A stretch of DNA of 22,856 nucleotides. It comes from a virus. Position numbers and translations under genes: made by a program. This document shows positions 13,722 through 21,274 of this stretch, one piece after another. The notes beneath the pieces were generated by a model. That model ran no database searches. It was not told the origin of the DNA and saw only the letters and a list, made by a program, of their open reading frames with translations. Where the stretch lies: positions 1 to 22,856 of the IMG/VR virus record IMGVR_UViG_3300046692_000585. One strand, written 5' to 3'. Each line of letters begins with the position of its first letter. The stretch's first letter is position 1.

Positions 13722-14888
13722 TTAGGCTTCAAGCACTTCGGTCAGCCACTCGTTAGTGACCTCGATCATGAAATTCGGGTTTTCCGCCGGCGGCACGTCG
13801 GTGAAGCGGATGCGCCAATACACTTTGCCCTGCTCGATCTGGCTGGCCGTGTTCAGCTCGGTGTCCGCGTAGACCTCAAAGTTGATGATCGCGCCGGCGT
13901 TCTTCTGGTCGCGCATGAAAGCTTGCAGGCCTTCGGTCACGTCCTTGACGTAGGTCTTGGTGATCGAGCGGTCGACCGCCCACTTGTGCCCCGCCTGAAT
14001 CGCATCCATGAGGATGTCGCAGGTACGCACGCGAGTGACGAAGGACCACTTCGGATCGCTCGACAACGTGCGGTTACCCCACAGGCGATAACCGCCGTCA
14101 CGAATGATCGTGGCGATATTGGCGTTGTTGAGCAGGTTCGCCCGGCAAGTCGCGTCGCCGTCCAGGTACTCAACTGGGCGCGAAGTACCGGTGATGCCGA
14201 CAAACTCCTTGTTCGACGGCGAGGCCCAATAACCGTAGGTTTCGTCCGTCCAGGCGAACAGGCCGGCAGTCCATGCCGAACCCGGCGCGTCGATCGTCGC
14301 ACTGGTGACCGTGTCCCAGAACTGCACACCCGGATCCACCAGATACAGGCGCTTACTGCCGAAGTTCTCGGCGTACTCAATCACCGCTTCGTCGGTCGTG
14401 TTAGGGCCGTCGATAATCGCGATCGCGCGCAGCTTGCCGGCCAACGCATCCATGGCCGTGGCAATCGCTTGAGTCGCCGAATGCTTCGGGGCGATCAGCA
14501 GTTTGGGTTGCGCGTTGTGCTTGCTCTTGCCATCGAGCAGCGCTTGCAGGCCGGTACGTTGACCCGAGGCCAGCACGCCGCCAATGATCGCCGAGGTTTG
14601 CAGCGCGGCGTCTTCCAGCTTGGGCACACCGATAGCGACGATTACCGCCTTGGCCCGAACATAGATCGCCTGACAGGCCTTGGTGATCGCCGAGTCAGCG
14701 CCGAAGGCGGCGATCGCCTCGCGCTCGGTCGTGATCAGCATCAGCTCGCCGGCTTTGGCCGTGCCGCCGCCGAGAACGCCGGGGGTGAAGGTGTCGCACA
14801 GACCAATGATCGAGGACGACGGCAGCGAGATAGTGCGCGCACCGGTATCAATCAGCGTGGTCGTGACGCCGTGAAAAAAACCACTCAT
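13722..14888 (-). CDS. FI: Contractile tail sheath protein, P2 gpFI-like (388 aa)
   Basis: The sheath contracts to drive the tube through the cell envelope. Family features: the N-terminal FFHGVTTTLIDTGARTI, the LTEVLEA ending, the central ADSAITKACQAIYVRAKAVIVAIGVP (pieces: ACQAIYVRAK, IVAIGVP), and the C-terminal QIEQGKVYWRIRFTDVPPAENP region (pieces) typical of P2-like sheath. Length is close to P2 FI (396 aa). Start ATG at 14888 is chosen because GGAGA lies 9 nt upstream; the TTG at 14897 touches that site. A terminator-like hairpin and a 17-nt leader identical to that before the capsid gene lie just upstream. Confidence 0.95.
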   Translation of the reverse strand: MSGFFHGVTTTLIDTGARTISLPSSSIIGLCDTFTPGVLGGGTAKAGELMLITTEREAIAAFGADSAITKACQAIYVRAKAVIVAIGVPKLEDAALQTSAIIGGVLASGQRTGLQALLDGKSKHNAQPKLLIAPKHSATQAIATAMDALAGKLRAIAIIDGPNTTDEAVIEYAENFGSKRLYLVDPGVQFWDTVTSATIDAPGSAWTAGLFAWTDETYGYWASPSNKEFVGITGTSRPVEYLDGDATCRANLLNNANIATIIRDGGYRLWGNRTLSSDPKWSFVTRVRTCDILMDAIQAGHKWAVDRSITKTYVKDVTEGLQAFMRDQKNAGAIINFEVYADTELNTASQIEQGKVYWRIRFTDVPPAENPNFMIEVTNEWLTEVLEA

Positions 14889-14897
14889 AAGTGTCAA

Positions 14898-14933
14898 TCT
14901 CCAGAAACGAAAAAGCCCCGCATAAGCGAGGCT
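14898..14933 (-). terminator. Terminator-like hairpin plus shared leader before the sheath gene
   Basis: On the minus strand, an 8-bp stem (AGCCTCGC with GCGGGGCT, one mismatch, loop TTAT) is followed by a U-run (A-run 14910-14914). The 17-nt leader (read on plus: TCTCCAGAAACGAAAAA, 14898-14914) holds the sheath ribosome-binding site and is identical to 22277-22293 before the capsid gene. Confidence 0.7.
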
Positions 14934-14947
14934 GTGAGGGTGTTCGT

Positions 14948-14959
14948 GTTACGCGTAAC
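14948..14959. repeat. 12-bp palindrome, copy 2 (GTTACGCGTAAC)
   Basis: Perfect palindrome in the non-coding gap between the fibre chaperone and the sheath gene. The same 12 bp occur inside the 16-bp palindrome at 8943-8958. Both copies lie between the stop of one late gene and a terminator-like hairpin. Confidence 0.6.
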
Positions 14960-14960
14960 G

Positions 14961-14991
14961 GAAAAGAAAACGCCCCGTCAGTGCGGGGCGT
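14961..14991 (-). terminator. Intrinsic terminator at the end of the fibre chaperone gene
   Basis: On the minus strand, ACGCCCCG-CACTGA-CGGGGCGT (14970-14991) is followed by TTTCTTTTCC (from 14970 to 14961), directly after the stop codon of the chaperone gene (14992-14994). A strong stem with a U-rich tail. Confidence 0.75.
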
Positions 14992-15534
14992 CTATTGCAG
15001 CTCGGCAGGATCTGGCGGCGAGGAATCCGGCCAGCCCTGCGACAGCATGTCGTCGTGAAACTCACCGGCCTCGATCGCGCGCAACAGCGTCAGCTCACGG
15101 TCAAAACAGGCTTGGACGTGCGCCCGCACCGCCTTGGCAATGGCGATGATCTGAGCTGAGCCGATCTCGACAAAGCCCGTCACCGTCTTGAAGTTACAGC
15201 GATATTCGGGATCGAGGACGGCGGACAATCCAGTACTGGCAATCAGCGCCTGGCTGTCACGCGTCGTCTCGATTTGCAGGCCATCGACGGTGACGCCAGT
15301 GGCCTCACGCTTGTAGCGCTCGACAGCGACTAACTGCGCATAATCCGGCACCGGCGCCGGGCGCTCGCCCTTGACCACCTCCCCGTCGACCAGACGCCAA
15401 ATGCCGTCAGTCTCCTGAGTGATCCGAAGAAAAAGGCCGTCATCGACCCTGATCGCCGAAGTGGGGATCTGATGAACCCCGCTAATCAGACACGTCCGCA
15501 ACGTCAAATCTTCGTTAAATACTGCGTACTTCAT
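14992..15534 (-). CDS. G: Tail fibre assembly chaperone (180 aa)
   Basis: It folds the tail fibre, equivalent in position to P2 gpG. The sequence resembles the DUF4376-type fibre assembly proteins: N-terminal MKYAVFNEDLTLRT, an early GIWRLVDGEVVK near residues 43-54, a Tyr/Lys YKREATGVTVDGLQIETTRDSQALI region (pieces: YKREATGV, IETTRDSQALI) and AVRAHVQACFDRE near 136. Start ATG at 15534 with AGGTGAG upstream. The gene follows the fibre by 8 bp, and a terminator overlaps its stop. Confidence 0.88.
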   Translation of the reverse strand: MKYAVFNEDLTLRTCLISGVHQIPTSAIRVDDGLFLRITQETDGIWRLVDGEVVKGERPAPVPDYAQLVAVERYKREATGVTVDGLQIETTRDSQALIASTGLSAVLDPEYRCNFKTVTGFVEIGSAQIIAIAKAVRAHVQACFDRELTLLRAIEAGEFHDDMLSQGWPDSSPPDPAELQ

Positions 15535-15542
15535 GGCTCACC

Positions 15543-17096
15543 TCAGTAACCGATGCAGATCCAGGAGAAGGCATCAGGATAAGTCGCAGCAGCGTTGCGG
15601 TACTTAAACCCCGTGGCCACCAAGTAGTTATTGTGAAAGGACAGAGTCGCCTCGTTTTGCCCAAACACCAGCGCACACGGAGCATTCGGAAACTGGATTG
15701 GAAAGGACACCAAAGTGTCAGCCGCGTTGACGGTGTTATTGCCCCACTGGATGATCAAGCCGCCGAGCCACGACGGGAACACAATGTAGCCATTAATGGC
15801 CTTCTGGATTTGAAACCCCCAGCGCATTTTTTTCGGGGTCACGATCGTGGCGTCATCGGTGCCCGCGTCGGCCTGCGTTTGCGTGGCGATCTTGGCCGTG
15901 CCGAGCTTGATTTCGGTGGCCTGCGTTGCCAAAGTCTCAAGCGCGGCAATGTCGATGTTTCCCTGATTGATCGGCGCGTTCCAGGCCTTGATGCACCACA
16001 TCACGGCCAAGTTGCGTGGGCGCACAGTTCGCCAATATGCCGTGCCAAACGAACCGGATTGCATCCCTGTCGAGGTGTAGTTGATATCCGCCGCGAAGCC
16101 CGGCGCAGGATCAGCATCAATCTGCGAGACGTTGGCAATTCCTTGAATCGTGGGGCCAACACCGTCGTCACCTTGAATCTTAGTGCCGACTTGATAGCTG
16201 CCAACCGCACGTCCAGCATCAACCCCGCGCCCATGATCCCAGCCCCGCAGGAACTCCGCGCGGGATTCCGGCAAGCGGAAATTACCCGCACCTTCGTCTC
16301 CCTTGTTGAAAGCCGTGCCGAGAAACGTCGCCAGATCGGGATAGACCGCAATGCTTTTAACACTGCCGTCCAGCTCCATAAACCCGGGCGCGATCTTGTC
16401 CAGCGGAAACGCCACCATGGCACCCACTGGCAACGCCGAGGCCTGAGCAATCATCGCCTCGATCTCGGTCTTGGTGTAAGTGTCCTTGATGCCCATGCCG
16501 GCGAGCGTTTCCGGGTTATCACCCGATACGAAAACACCACGATCGTTGACCTTGACGCGCGTGTATTGACCCGGCGTCTTGTTCTTCGGCAGCACTTCCA
16601 GAATGACCGCGTCGACGTAGGCCCGCGAGGCCAGCACGATCGCCGGGTCAATCTTGAGCTGAATGTTGCCGGTACTGGTGACGATGAAATTCATGCGCAC
16701 GATTTGCGTGCGGCCCGAACCCTGCGACAGCAACGGCTTGAAGCTCGGCGCGCAGTTGGCCACCGCCACCAGATCCCCGTCTGCGTCGTACAGACCGATT
16801 TCGCGAATCCACTTACCGCCTTCATCGGCGGGAATGATCTGCTCGGCGATGACCACCGCCGGGTTGACGGGATCGATTTTCAGTTGATTGAGCGGCTTGC
16901 GGCGCCACTCATTGAGCAATTTGGCTTGTCCGGCCGCCGGTACCGGGTTGGGCGGATCTGCCAGCCCGTTCGGGTTGGCATCACCCACGCCCATTTGCGT
17001 GATCAGCCAGGGAATGCCGAGTGCGTCGGCGTTCGCCTGCTTGGCCATCCCCACGTTCGTGAGGATCGCGAAAAACTGCGAATTCGCATCAATCAT
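15543..17096 (-). CDS. H: Tail fibre/receptor-binding protein, P2 gpH-like (517 aa)
   Basis: It attaches the virion to the host surface. Domains by eye: an N-terminal phage tail-fibre domain (residues about 1-165, with FFAILTNVGMAKQANADALG and GDANPNGLADPPNP split as seen) joining the baseplate; a shaft with PETLAGMGIKDTYTKTEI near 195-213; a Collar-like domain about 222-300 (LPVGAMVAFPLDKIAPGFME and NFRLPESRAEFLRGWD); and a C-terminal beta domain like gp53 (QWGNNTV near 455, ending FSWICIGY) that probably contacts the receptor. The start ATG at 17096 overlaps I by 8 bp; the longer reading to 17222 lies inside I. Confidence 0.92.
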   Translation of the reverse strand: MIDANSQFFAILTNVGMAKQANADALGIPWLITQMGVGDANPNGLADPPNPVPAAGQAKLLNEWRRKPLNQLKIDPVNPAVVIAEQIIPADEGGKWIREIGLYDADGDLVAVANCAPSFKPLLSQGSGRTQIVRMNFIVTSTGNIQLKIDPAIVLASRAYVDAVILEVLPKNKTPGQYTRVKVNDRGVFVSGDNPETLAGMGIKDTYTKTEIEAMIAQASALPVGAMVAFPLDKIAPGFMELDGSVKSIAVYPDLATFLGTAFNKGDEGAGNFRLPESRAEFLRGWDHGRGVDAGRAVGSYQVGTKIQGDDGVGPTIQGIANVSQIDADPAPGFAADINYTSTGMQSGSFGTAYWRTVRPRNLAVMWCIKAWNAPINQGNIDIAALETLATQATEIKLGTAKIATQTQADAGTDDATIVTPKKMRWGFQIQKAINGYIVFPSWLGGLIIQWGNNTVNAADTLVSFPIQFPNAPCALVFGQNEATLSFHNNYLVATGFKYRNAAATYPDAFSWICIGY

Positions 17097-17697
17097 AATA
17101 AACGTCCAGGGTGTCAATGGTGTGTTCGCGACCGACCACGCCGAAGCTGCCGGTGACCTCGATGTCACGCATGACGGGCGGGTAAACGTCGATTTCGTCG
17201 CCTTCGTAAAGGGACACGGCAATATTCAAATCGCCTTGTGTTTCCAGGCTGATCGCCAGCCCGGTCAGATGTCGCGTGACGGGCTTGGCGTCGTCAATCA
17301 GGCGCTCTAGCTCCTGATACATTTCCTCGGTGATGCCGGTATCAAGAACGCCGACCTTCAGCGCGAAGGTGCCCGGCACGCCCTCGGGCACGGTGTTGAA
17401 CCACTCGACAATCTCGATCAGATAGCCCAGCGGCTCGACCACCCGGCGCAGCGCGCCGATCGTGCCCTTGTGCTTGTGGATGTAGAAAGAGGCCTTGATG
17501 GCCGCGCGCTTGGTAGCCTCAGACCATCGGTAATCCCAGCGATCGACAGACCACGCCCACGCCAGATGCGGCAACAGCTGAGCCGGGCAAGTGTCGGGGT
17601 CGTACAGCGTGCGCAGCGGGACAATCGTGCGCTCGTAGAAAGCCGCCTCGATTGCCCGCTCCAGTGGCGTGCTATTGCTCGGCAGAAGGCTTTTCAT
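17089..17697 (-). CDS. I: Baseplate protein, P2 gpI-like (202 aa)
   Basis: A phage tail protein I family member that lies at the baseplate edge and anchors the fibres. Family marks: LLPSNSTPLERAIEAAF near the start, LPHLAWAWSVDRWDY near residues 49-63, and a KGTIGALRRVVEPLGY stretch near 80-95. Length is a little above P2 gpI (176 aa). Start ATG at 17697 forms an ATGA overlap with the J stop, and the end overlaps H by 8 bp, as expected of a tightly coupled W-J-I-H set. Confidence 0.93.
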   Translation of the reverse strand: MKSLLPSNSTPLERAIEAAFYERTIVPLRTLYDPDTCPAQLLPHLAWAWSVDRWDYRWSEATKRAAIKASFYIHKHKGTIGALRRVVEPLGYLIEIVEWFNTVPEGVPGTFALKVGVLDTGITEEMYQELERLIDDAKPVTRHLTGLAISLETQGDLNIAVSLYEGDEIDVYPPVMRDIEVTGSFGVVGREHTIDTLDVYYD

Positions 17698-18581
17698 GCT
17701 TCCCCCGCCAGCTTCACCGTGTAACCCGTGCAGAACGCCGCCTGCGCCTTCGTGGGAGCCAGATCGACCCATCCGGTCAGTTCAACCCGCGAGACGCCGG
17801 CAATGTGCAACTGCGCATCCACCGCCGACCGGGCCACCTCAACCCCCAGCCGCTTGCGTGGATTGATCCATGCCGCCAGTCGTCGCTCGGCTTCCGCCCG
17901 GCTGGCCTCGCCCTCAGGCCCCGCACTGCTCATGTGCAAAATGGCATCAATGCTGTAGTCGAGGATTTCCGCGCTTTGCACCTTGACCCGATCGCCGAGC
18001 GGCCGAACGTCTTCGTCATTCACTGCCAGCCGCACCACGTCCAGCAACTCGTCGCTGGCCTCGCCTTTTCCCTCAGTGCTAAGCACCGTTACCGTAACGT
18101 TGCACGGTGATGGACTTTCGGCCGAGGCGTCAGCCACCAGCCCCGAGGCGTTGCGTGTGTGCAGGATGTAGCTGTTACGCGGCCCGGCCGTGGTCAACCC
18201 CTCATAAGCCAACTGGATGCGCTCGCGGTACGGGTCGTCTTCCTCCAGCACTTCAGGCACCGGCGGCGTGACGGTCAGATCCTCGGCTTGAATCACCAGG
18301 CGCGGCAGATTGACATTGGCCCCAAGGTGGTCAAGGTCACTCTTGATCGCGTAGGCCAACAGCAGCGCCTTGGACGCGTCGTTGACCCGGGCGCGGTTGC
18401 CCAGCTTGATATAGGCCCCCGTCTCCAGCAGCTTGACCACCGGATCGGATTCCATGTTGGCCGTCCAGTTGTCGCCCAGGTCGACCCGAAAGGTGCTGAG
18501 GCAATCTTGAAAGGTCAGCTCATAATCCAGCGGTTCCAGCACGTCCGGCGCCGGCAGTGCGGACAGATCCAAGACACTCAT
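17694..18581 (-). CDS. J: Baseplate assembly protein, P2 gpJ-like (295 aa)
   Basis: A wedge component of the contractile baseplate. The family pattern is clear: MSVLDLSALPAPDVLEPLDY at the N-terminus, a DALGAN-like DHLGANVNLPRLV near residues 82-94, DDPYRERIQLAYEGLTTAGP (pieces) near 118-136, then a VTVLSTEGKGEASDELLDVV segment near 162. Length matches P2 gpJ (302 aa). It shares an ATGA overlap with W upstream and with I downstream. Confidence 0.95.
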   Translation of the reverse strand: MSVLDLSALPAPDVLEPLDYELTFQDCLSTFRVDLGDNWTANMESDPVVKLLETGAYIKLGNRARVNDASKALLLAYAIKSDLDHLGANVNLPRLVIQAEDLTVTPPVPEVLEEDDPYRERIQLAYEGLTTAGPRNSYILHTRNASGLVADASAESPSPCNVTVTVLSTEGKGEASDELLDVVRLAVNDEDVRPLGDRVKVQSAEILDYSIDAILHMSSAGPEGEASRAEAERRLAAWINPRKRLGVEVARSAVDAQLHIAGVSRVELTGWVDLAPTKAQAAFCTGYTVKLAGEA

Positions 18582-18904
18582 GTACTCACCTCGGCCACGA
18601 AGTCGTTGCCCAGGTACTTGCCGGCAACAACAAAATCAATCTTTCCGCCCAGCACCGATTTCACACGGACGCTCCCAAGCTGCACGCGCGGTTCCCACCG
18701 CTCGATCGCGCGTGCGGCCTCGGCTTGAACCGAGCTTTTCCACCCGGCGTTAACCGGCAAGTCCACGTAACTACGCACCTTGCTGCCATATTCAGGACGC
18801 ACCCGGCGGCTGCCGATCGGCGTGCTGAGGATGTCGCCGATGGACTGAATGACGCTCGGCAAATCGGCAATGGGCTGGCCGGTGTGGCGATCCATTCCGA
18901 TCAT
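18578..18904 (-). CDS. W: Baseplate wedge protein, gpW/gp25-like (108 aa)
   Basis: The lysozyme-like gp25 family, part of the inner baseplate wedge. Family marks: DILSTPIGSRRVRPEYGSKV near residues 24-43 (a signature of gp25/gpW), then YVDLPVN and a C-terminal beta strand IDFVVAGKYL. Length matches P2 gpW (115 aa). The end overlaps J by 4 bp. Start ATG at 18904 lies 6 bp past the stop of the unknown 83-aa gene. Confidence 0.95.
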   Translation of the reverse strand: MIGMDRHTGQPIADLPSVIQSIGDILSTPIGSRRVRPEYGSKVRSYVDLPVNAGWKSSVQAEAARAIERWEPRVQLGSVRVKSVLGGKIDFVVAGKYLGNDFVAEVST

Positions 18905-18909
18905 TTACG

Positions 18910-19161
18910 TCACTCCGGGGGTTCAATTTCGGGATGGGATTTCAGGTAGGTGACCGCTTGTTCATCGGACGCCGAGACCTCGACAGTGGCCTTGACCACC
19001 GACAGCGTTCGATTCGTTCCAGGGATGCACAAGGTGCGCGAGGTGAAGACCGTATCGCGGAACTTCAACAGTAGATCCGGCGTTTGAAGTTGAGCTGGCA
19101 CGGGTTGGCGAATCGGTGACGGCAGTTGCTCATCGATCGCTTGCTCATTGTTCTTGGCCAT
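18910..19161 (-). CDS. Unknown protein between V and W (83 aa)
   Basis: I do not recognise a family. It has a polar N-terminus with several Pro and Gln, a beta-like core (LLLKFRDTVFTSRTLCIPG) and an acidic end. No membrane segment or signal. The ATG at 19161 has a strong GGAGGA 5 nt upstream. It sits between the spike V and wedge W, which are adjacent in P2. A terminator lies directly upstream, while its end is 6 bp from W, so it travels with the W-J-I block. A baseplate accessory role or an inserted cargo gene are both possible. Confidence 0.7.
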   Translation of the reverse strand: MAKNNEQAIDEQLPSPIRQPVPAQLQTPDLLLKFRDTVFTSRTLCIPGTNRTLSVVKATVEVSASDEQAVTYLKSHPEIEPPE

Positions 19162-19178
19162 GGGATTCCTCCGGGCAT

Positions 19179-19202
19179 AAAAAAGCCCGCACGGGGCGGG
19201 CT
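19179..19202 (-). terminator. Intrinsic terminator between V and the 83-aa gene
   Basis: On the minus strand, AGCCCGC-CCCGT-GCGGGCT (19184-19202) is followed by six U residues (A-run 19179-19184). It is 17 bp before the start codon of the 83-aa gene and 10 bp after the V stop. Confidence 0.75.
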
Positions 19203-19212
19203 GGATGGGTGA

Positions 19213-19788
19213 TTAATGCTTGTGGTGATTGTCGCTACTGCCGACGGCCATGATGTTCGCGTCGCCGTCGATGTTACCGGTGACGTGTAACGTACCGTCG
19301 ATATTGACCGGCCCCTTGATGTTCAAAGCGCCCTCAAGATCGATCGTTCTCGACTTCACTGTCACCGCGTTATCCGTAACGACGAGTTCTGTACTGCCGA
19401 CTTTGATCGTCACCGTGCCGGTCGGCAGGGTGATGGTGTAGCTCTTGGCCTGCCAGTCGTAGACCACCGAACCGCCATCATCAAAACGCCAGACCTCAAC
19501 GTGGTCGCGGTTGTCCGGTTGGGCGCCGGCATTGCCGTACAGCCCCGGAATGAAAGTGCCCATGCCGGCCTGGCCACTGGGGTTGAACAGCACCCCCTGC
19601 TCACCAGGACTCGGCGCGCGCCAGTGCCGCGCCTTGCCGGCGGCAAGGCTGTGCCAGCGCACCCAAGCACTTGTCCATTCGCCACTCGACACCCGCACAG
19701 TTCCTGCCGGTAGATCCACCCCCACCACTACGCAAGGCATCAGCATGGCCGCGATCATGCGGTCATGCTCTGCACTGGCGTAACTCAT
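19213..19788 (-). CDS. V: Baseplate spike protein, P2 gpV-like (191 aa)
   Basis: It forms the trimeric membrane-piercing spike. The N-terminal OB-fold region shows VGVDLPAGTVRVSSGEWTSAW (pieces: VGVDLPAG, VRVSSGEWTSAW) and PSPGEQGVLFNPSGQ near 58-72. The C-terminal part (about 120-180) is a repeat-rich beta-helix with alternating residues and ends SSDNHHKH, an HxH metal-binding tip as in gpV. Length is near P2 gpV (211 aa). The start overlaps the upstream gene by 4 bp. Confidence 0.94.
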   Translation of the reverse strand: MSYASAEHDRMIAAMLMPCVVVGVDLPAGTVRVSSGEWTSAWVRWHSLAAGKARHWRAPSPGEQGVLFNPSGQAGMGTFIPGLYGNAGAQPDNRDHVEVWRFDDGGSVVYDWQAKSYTITLPTGTVTIKVGSTELVVTDNAVTVKSRTIDLEGALNIKGPVNIDGTLHVTGNIDGDANIMAVGSSDNHHKH

Positions 19789-20297
19789 GGCGAGTCTTCC
19801 GGCGCCAACACAACTTCCACCGGAAAGCCGCCGTTCTCGGGAACCACTTCGGGATCATCTGACCAAGGCCATTCCTCTGCCCCCAAATACAGCTTATGGG
19901 TCCATTCAACGACCCATACGGTGTAGCCATCCAACTCCGGCTTGGTCCAGTCCTGCATGGCCTGAACGAACTCGGCAGGCTCGACCGCAACGCCCCAGGT
20001 TTGCAGGCGCAACAGCACCGCCAGTTGGGCGGCCAAGTGTGCGGCCTGCTGACAATGCTGCGCACGAATCGGGTCGACGATGATCCGCGCTTCGAACCTG
20101 CAGATCAGCGAGGTCTGCCCGGTACCGATGTCAGCACCGGGTTCCATTTCTGCCATTTCGATGAACACTGCAGGCAGCGCAATGCGATCCTTGATGTTGG
20201 GCCATGCCGTGACTGCTTTGACACCTGGCAGATGGCTCGATACCTGCTGTTCGATCGCCTGATAAAGCTCATCCAGCGTGAATGGTTCGTCAGACAT
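19785..20297 (-). CDS. Likely tail terminator/completion protein (170 aa)
   Basis: The product is assigned by position between gpZ-like and V genes, where lambda has tail terminator U and P2-like phages have tail completion proteins. It is a mixed alpha/beta protein beginning with an acidic helix (LDELYQAIEQQVSSHLPG), then IKDRIALPAVFIEMAEMEPG near residues 35-54 (pieces), and a tryptophan-rich later part (YTVWVVEWTHKLYLGAEEW). I recall such proteins in Pseudomonas prophages, but cannot name a family with certainty. It overlaps gpZ by 8 bp and V by 4 bp. Confidence 0.7.
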   Translation of the reverse strand: MSDEPFTLDELYQAIEQQVSSHLPGVKAVTAWPNIKDRIALPAVFIEMAEMEPGADIGTGQTSLICRFEARIIVDPIRAQHCQQAAHLAAQLAVLLRLQTWGVAVEPAEFVQAMQDWTKPELDGYTVWVVEWTHKLYLGAEEWPWSDDPEVVPENGGFPVEVVLAPEDSP

Positions 20298-20955
20298 TGG
20301 CCGTCCCCTTCAGGTACTTTTGAAACTCAAAGTTCAGCTCCTGCTGCAGGATCTCCAGCAAACGGCCATGGGCGCGCTTGACCCACTCGTCGAAGTGCGG
20401 ACGGGCTCCCTCAAGCGAAACTTTGGCCTTTGCCAGTGGAAAGCGACTGCCGTTCTCCGCGACCCATCCAGAACTGGCACCGCCCCTCGCCGACGCTGTC
20501 GTATCGGGGTAGTCGTTCGAATTGAAGTGCTTGCTTGCGGTACGGATCCAGATATCGGGCTTGTTGCCGTAGACCTGTTTGAGGAAAGCGCCTTGATAAC
20601 GGCGCCCCGCCACTGATACGCCGCTGCCGTTTTGCCGTGCGCGACCGATCCGGCTGGACTCAATGGCATTCAGTCCAAACCACAATTTACCGCTTGCGGC
20701 TCTGCCGGCGACCGGGTAGCTGCGCAAGCGCTGACGCACCGCTGCTACGGCGATGCGCTCCTGCCGGCCCACCGCACGCGCAATGTGAGTGCGCAGCCAC
20801 CCTAACGTTTTGTTGATGGCTCGACGCTGAGCAGCAGCGGCAGCTTTCGGCACCAATGCAGCGAAACCTTCAAAGGCTTGCAAATCTGCCGCCGAAGACT
20901 GAATTGTCAGCATCCCGCCACTGGCCGAGGATTTGTAATAACTGCCGACGCTCAT
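20290..20955 (-). CDS. Z: Minor tail protein, lambda gpZ-like (221 aa)
   Basis: Prophage minor tail protein Z family, needed in lambda to position DNA in the tail and join head to tail. Family marks: a long basic helix with ALVPKAAAAAQRRAINKTLGW (in pieces: ALVPKAAAAAQ, RRAINKTLGW) near residues 33-54, followed by LWFGLNAI near 91-98, the QGAFLKQVYG segment near 120-129, and a C-terminal helix of basic and acidic residues. Length is close to lambda gpZ (192 aa). It overlaps the FII-like gene by 4 bp (ATGA). Confidence 0.85.
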   Translation of the reverse strand: MSVGSYYKSSASGGMLTIQSSAADLQAFEGFAALVPKAAAAAQRRAINKTLGWLRTHIARAVGRQERIAVAAVRQRLRSYPVAGRAASGKLWFGLNAIESSRIGRARQNGSGVSVAGRRYQGAFLKQVYGNKPDIWIRTASKHFNSNDYPDTTASARGGASSGWVAENGSRFPLAKAKVSLEGARPHFDEWVKRAHGRLLEILQQELNFEFQKYLKGTANV

Positions 20956-21272
20956 GCTCGCATCCTCAAGATCAAAGCGACCAAACCGTCTCCGCTCGGC
21001 TCGAGCTGAATCAGGTCGTAGTCACCACCGCCGTCCAAGGCAGGCAAGTCGACGCTAACCAGCATGCCCTGTTCCAGACCATGGGAATCACTGACGCGGA
21101 TCTCGAAGCGCGGCTCGCGCAATCCGGTGTTGAGCTTGCCGAACTTGGGTTGCAGCCAGGGCGCGGCAAACATACCGAGCACTGGTTCTTTGCGCCCCTC
21201 AATCCACGCGGTATCGCCCAGCGTTTCGAACACCACCGCGTCGACCTCGGCGATCAGGTCGCGAAAGCCCAC
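20952..21272 (-). CDS. Head-tail joining protein, lambda gpFII-like (106 aa)
   Basis: It sits at the head-tail joint. Sequence features are consistent with the Phage_attach (gpFII) family: a short N-terminal helix (GFRDLIAEVDAVVFETLGD), a beta domain with VLGMFAAPWLQP and PRFEIRVSDSHGLEQGMLV (in pieces), and a DYDLIQLEPSGDGLVALIL ending. I chose the GTG at 21272, right after the capsid stop (21275-21277), because a longer reading would overlap the capsid gene by 40 bp. P. lambda gpFII is 117 aa, similar to this length. There is no gpFI-like gene between capsid and this gene. Confidence 0.72.
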   Translation of the reverse strand: MGFRDLIAEVDAVVFETLGDTAWIEGRKEPVLGMFAAPWLQPKFGKLNTGLREPRFEIRVSDSHGLEQGMLVSVDLPALDGGGDYDLIQLEPSGDGLVALILRMRA

Positions 21273-21274
21273 GG

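Noticed and set aside
13923-15149. 408-aa plus-strand open frame opposite the sheath and fibre chaperone
   Set aside because: Antisense shadow that crosses two real genes and two terminators.
15633-17156. 507-aa plus-strand open frame opposite the tail fibre
   Set aside because: Antisense shadow of the fibre gene, with Arg-rich sequence and no recognisable domain.
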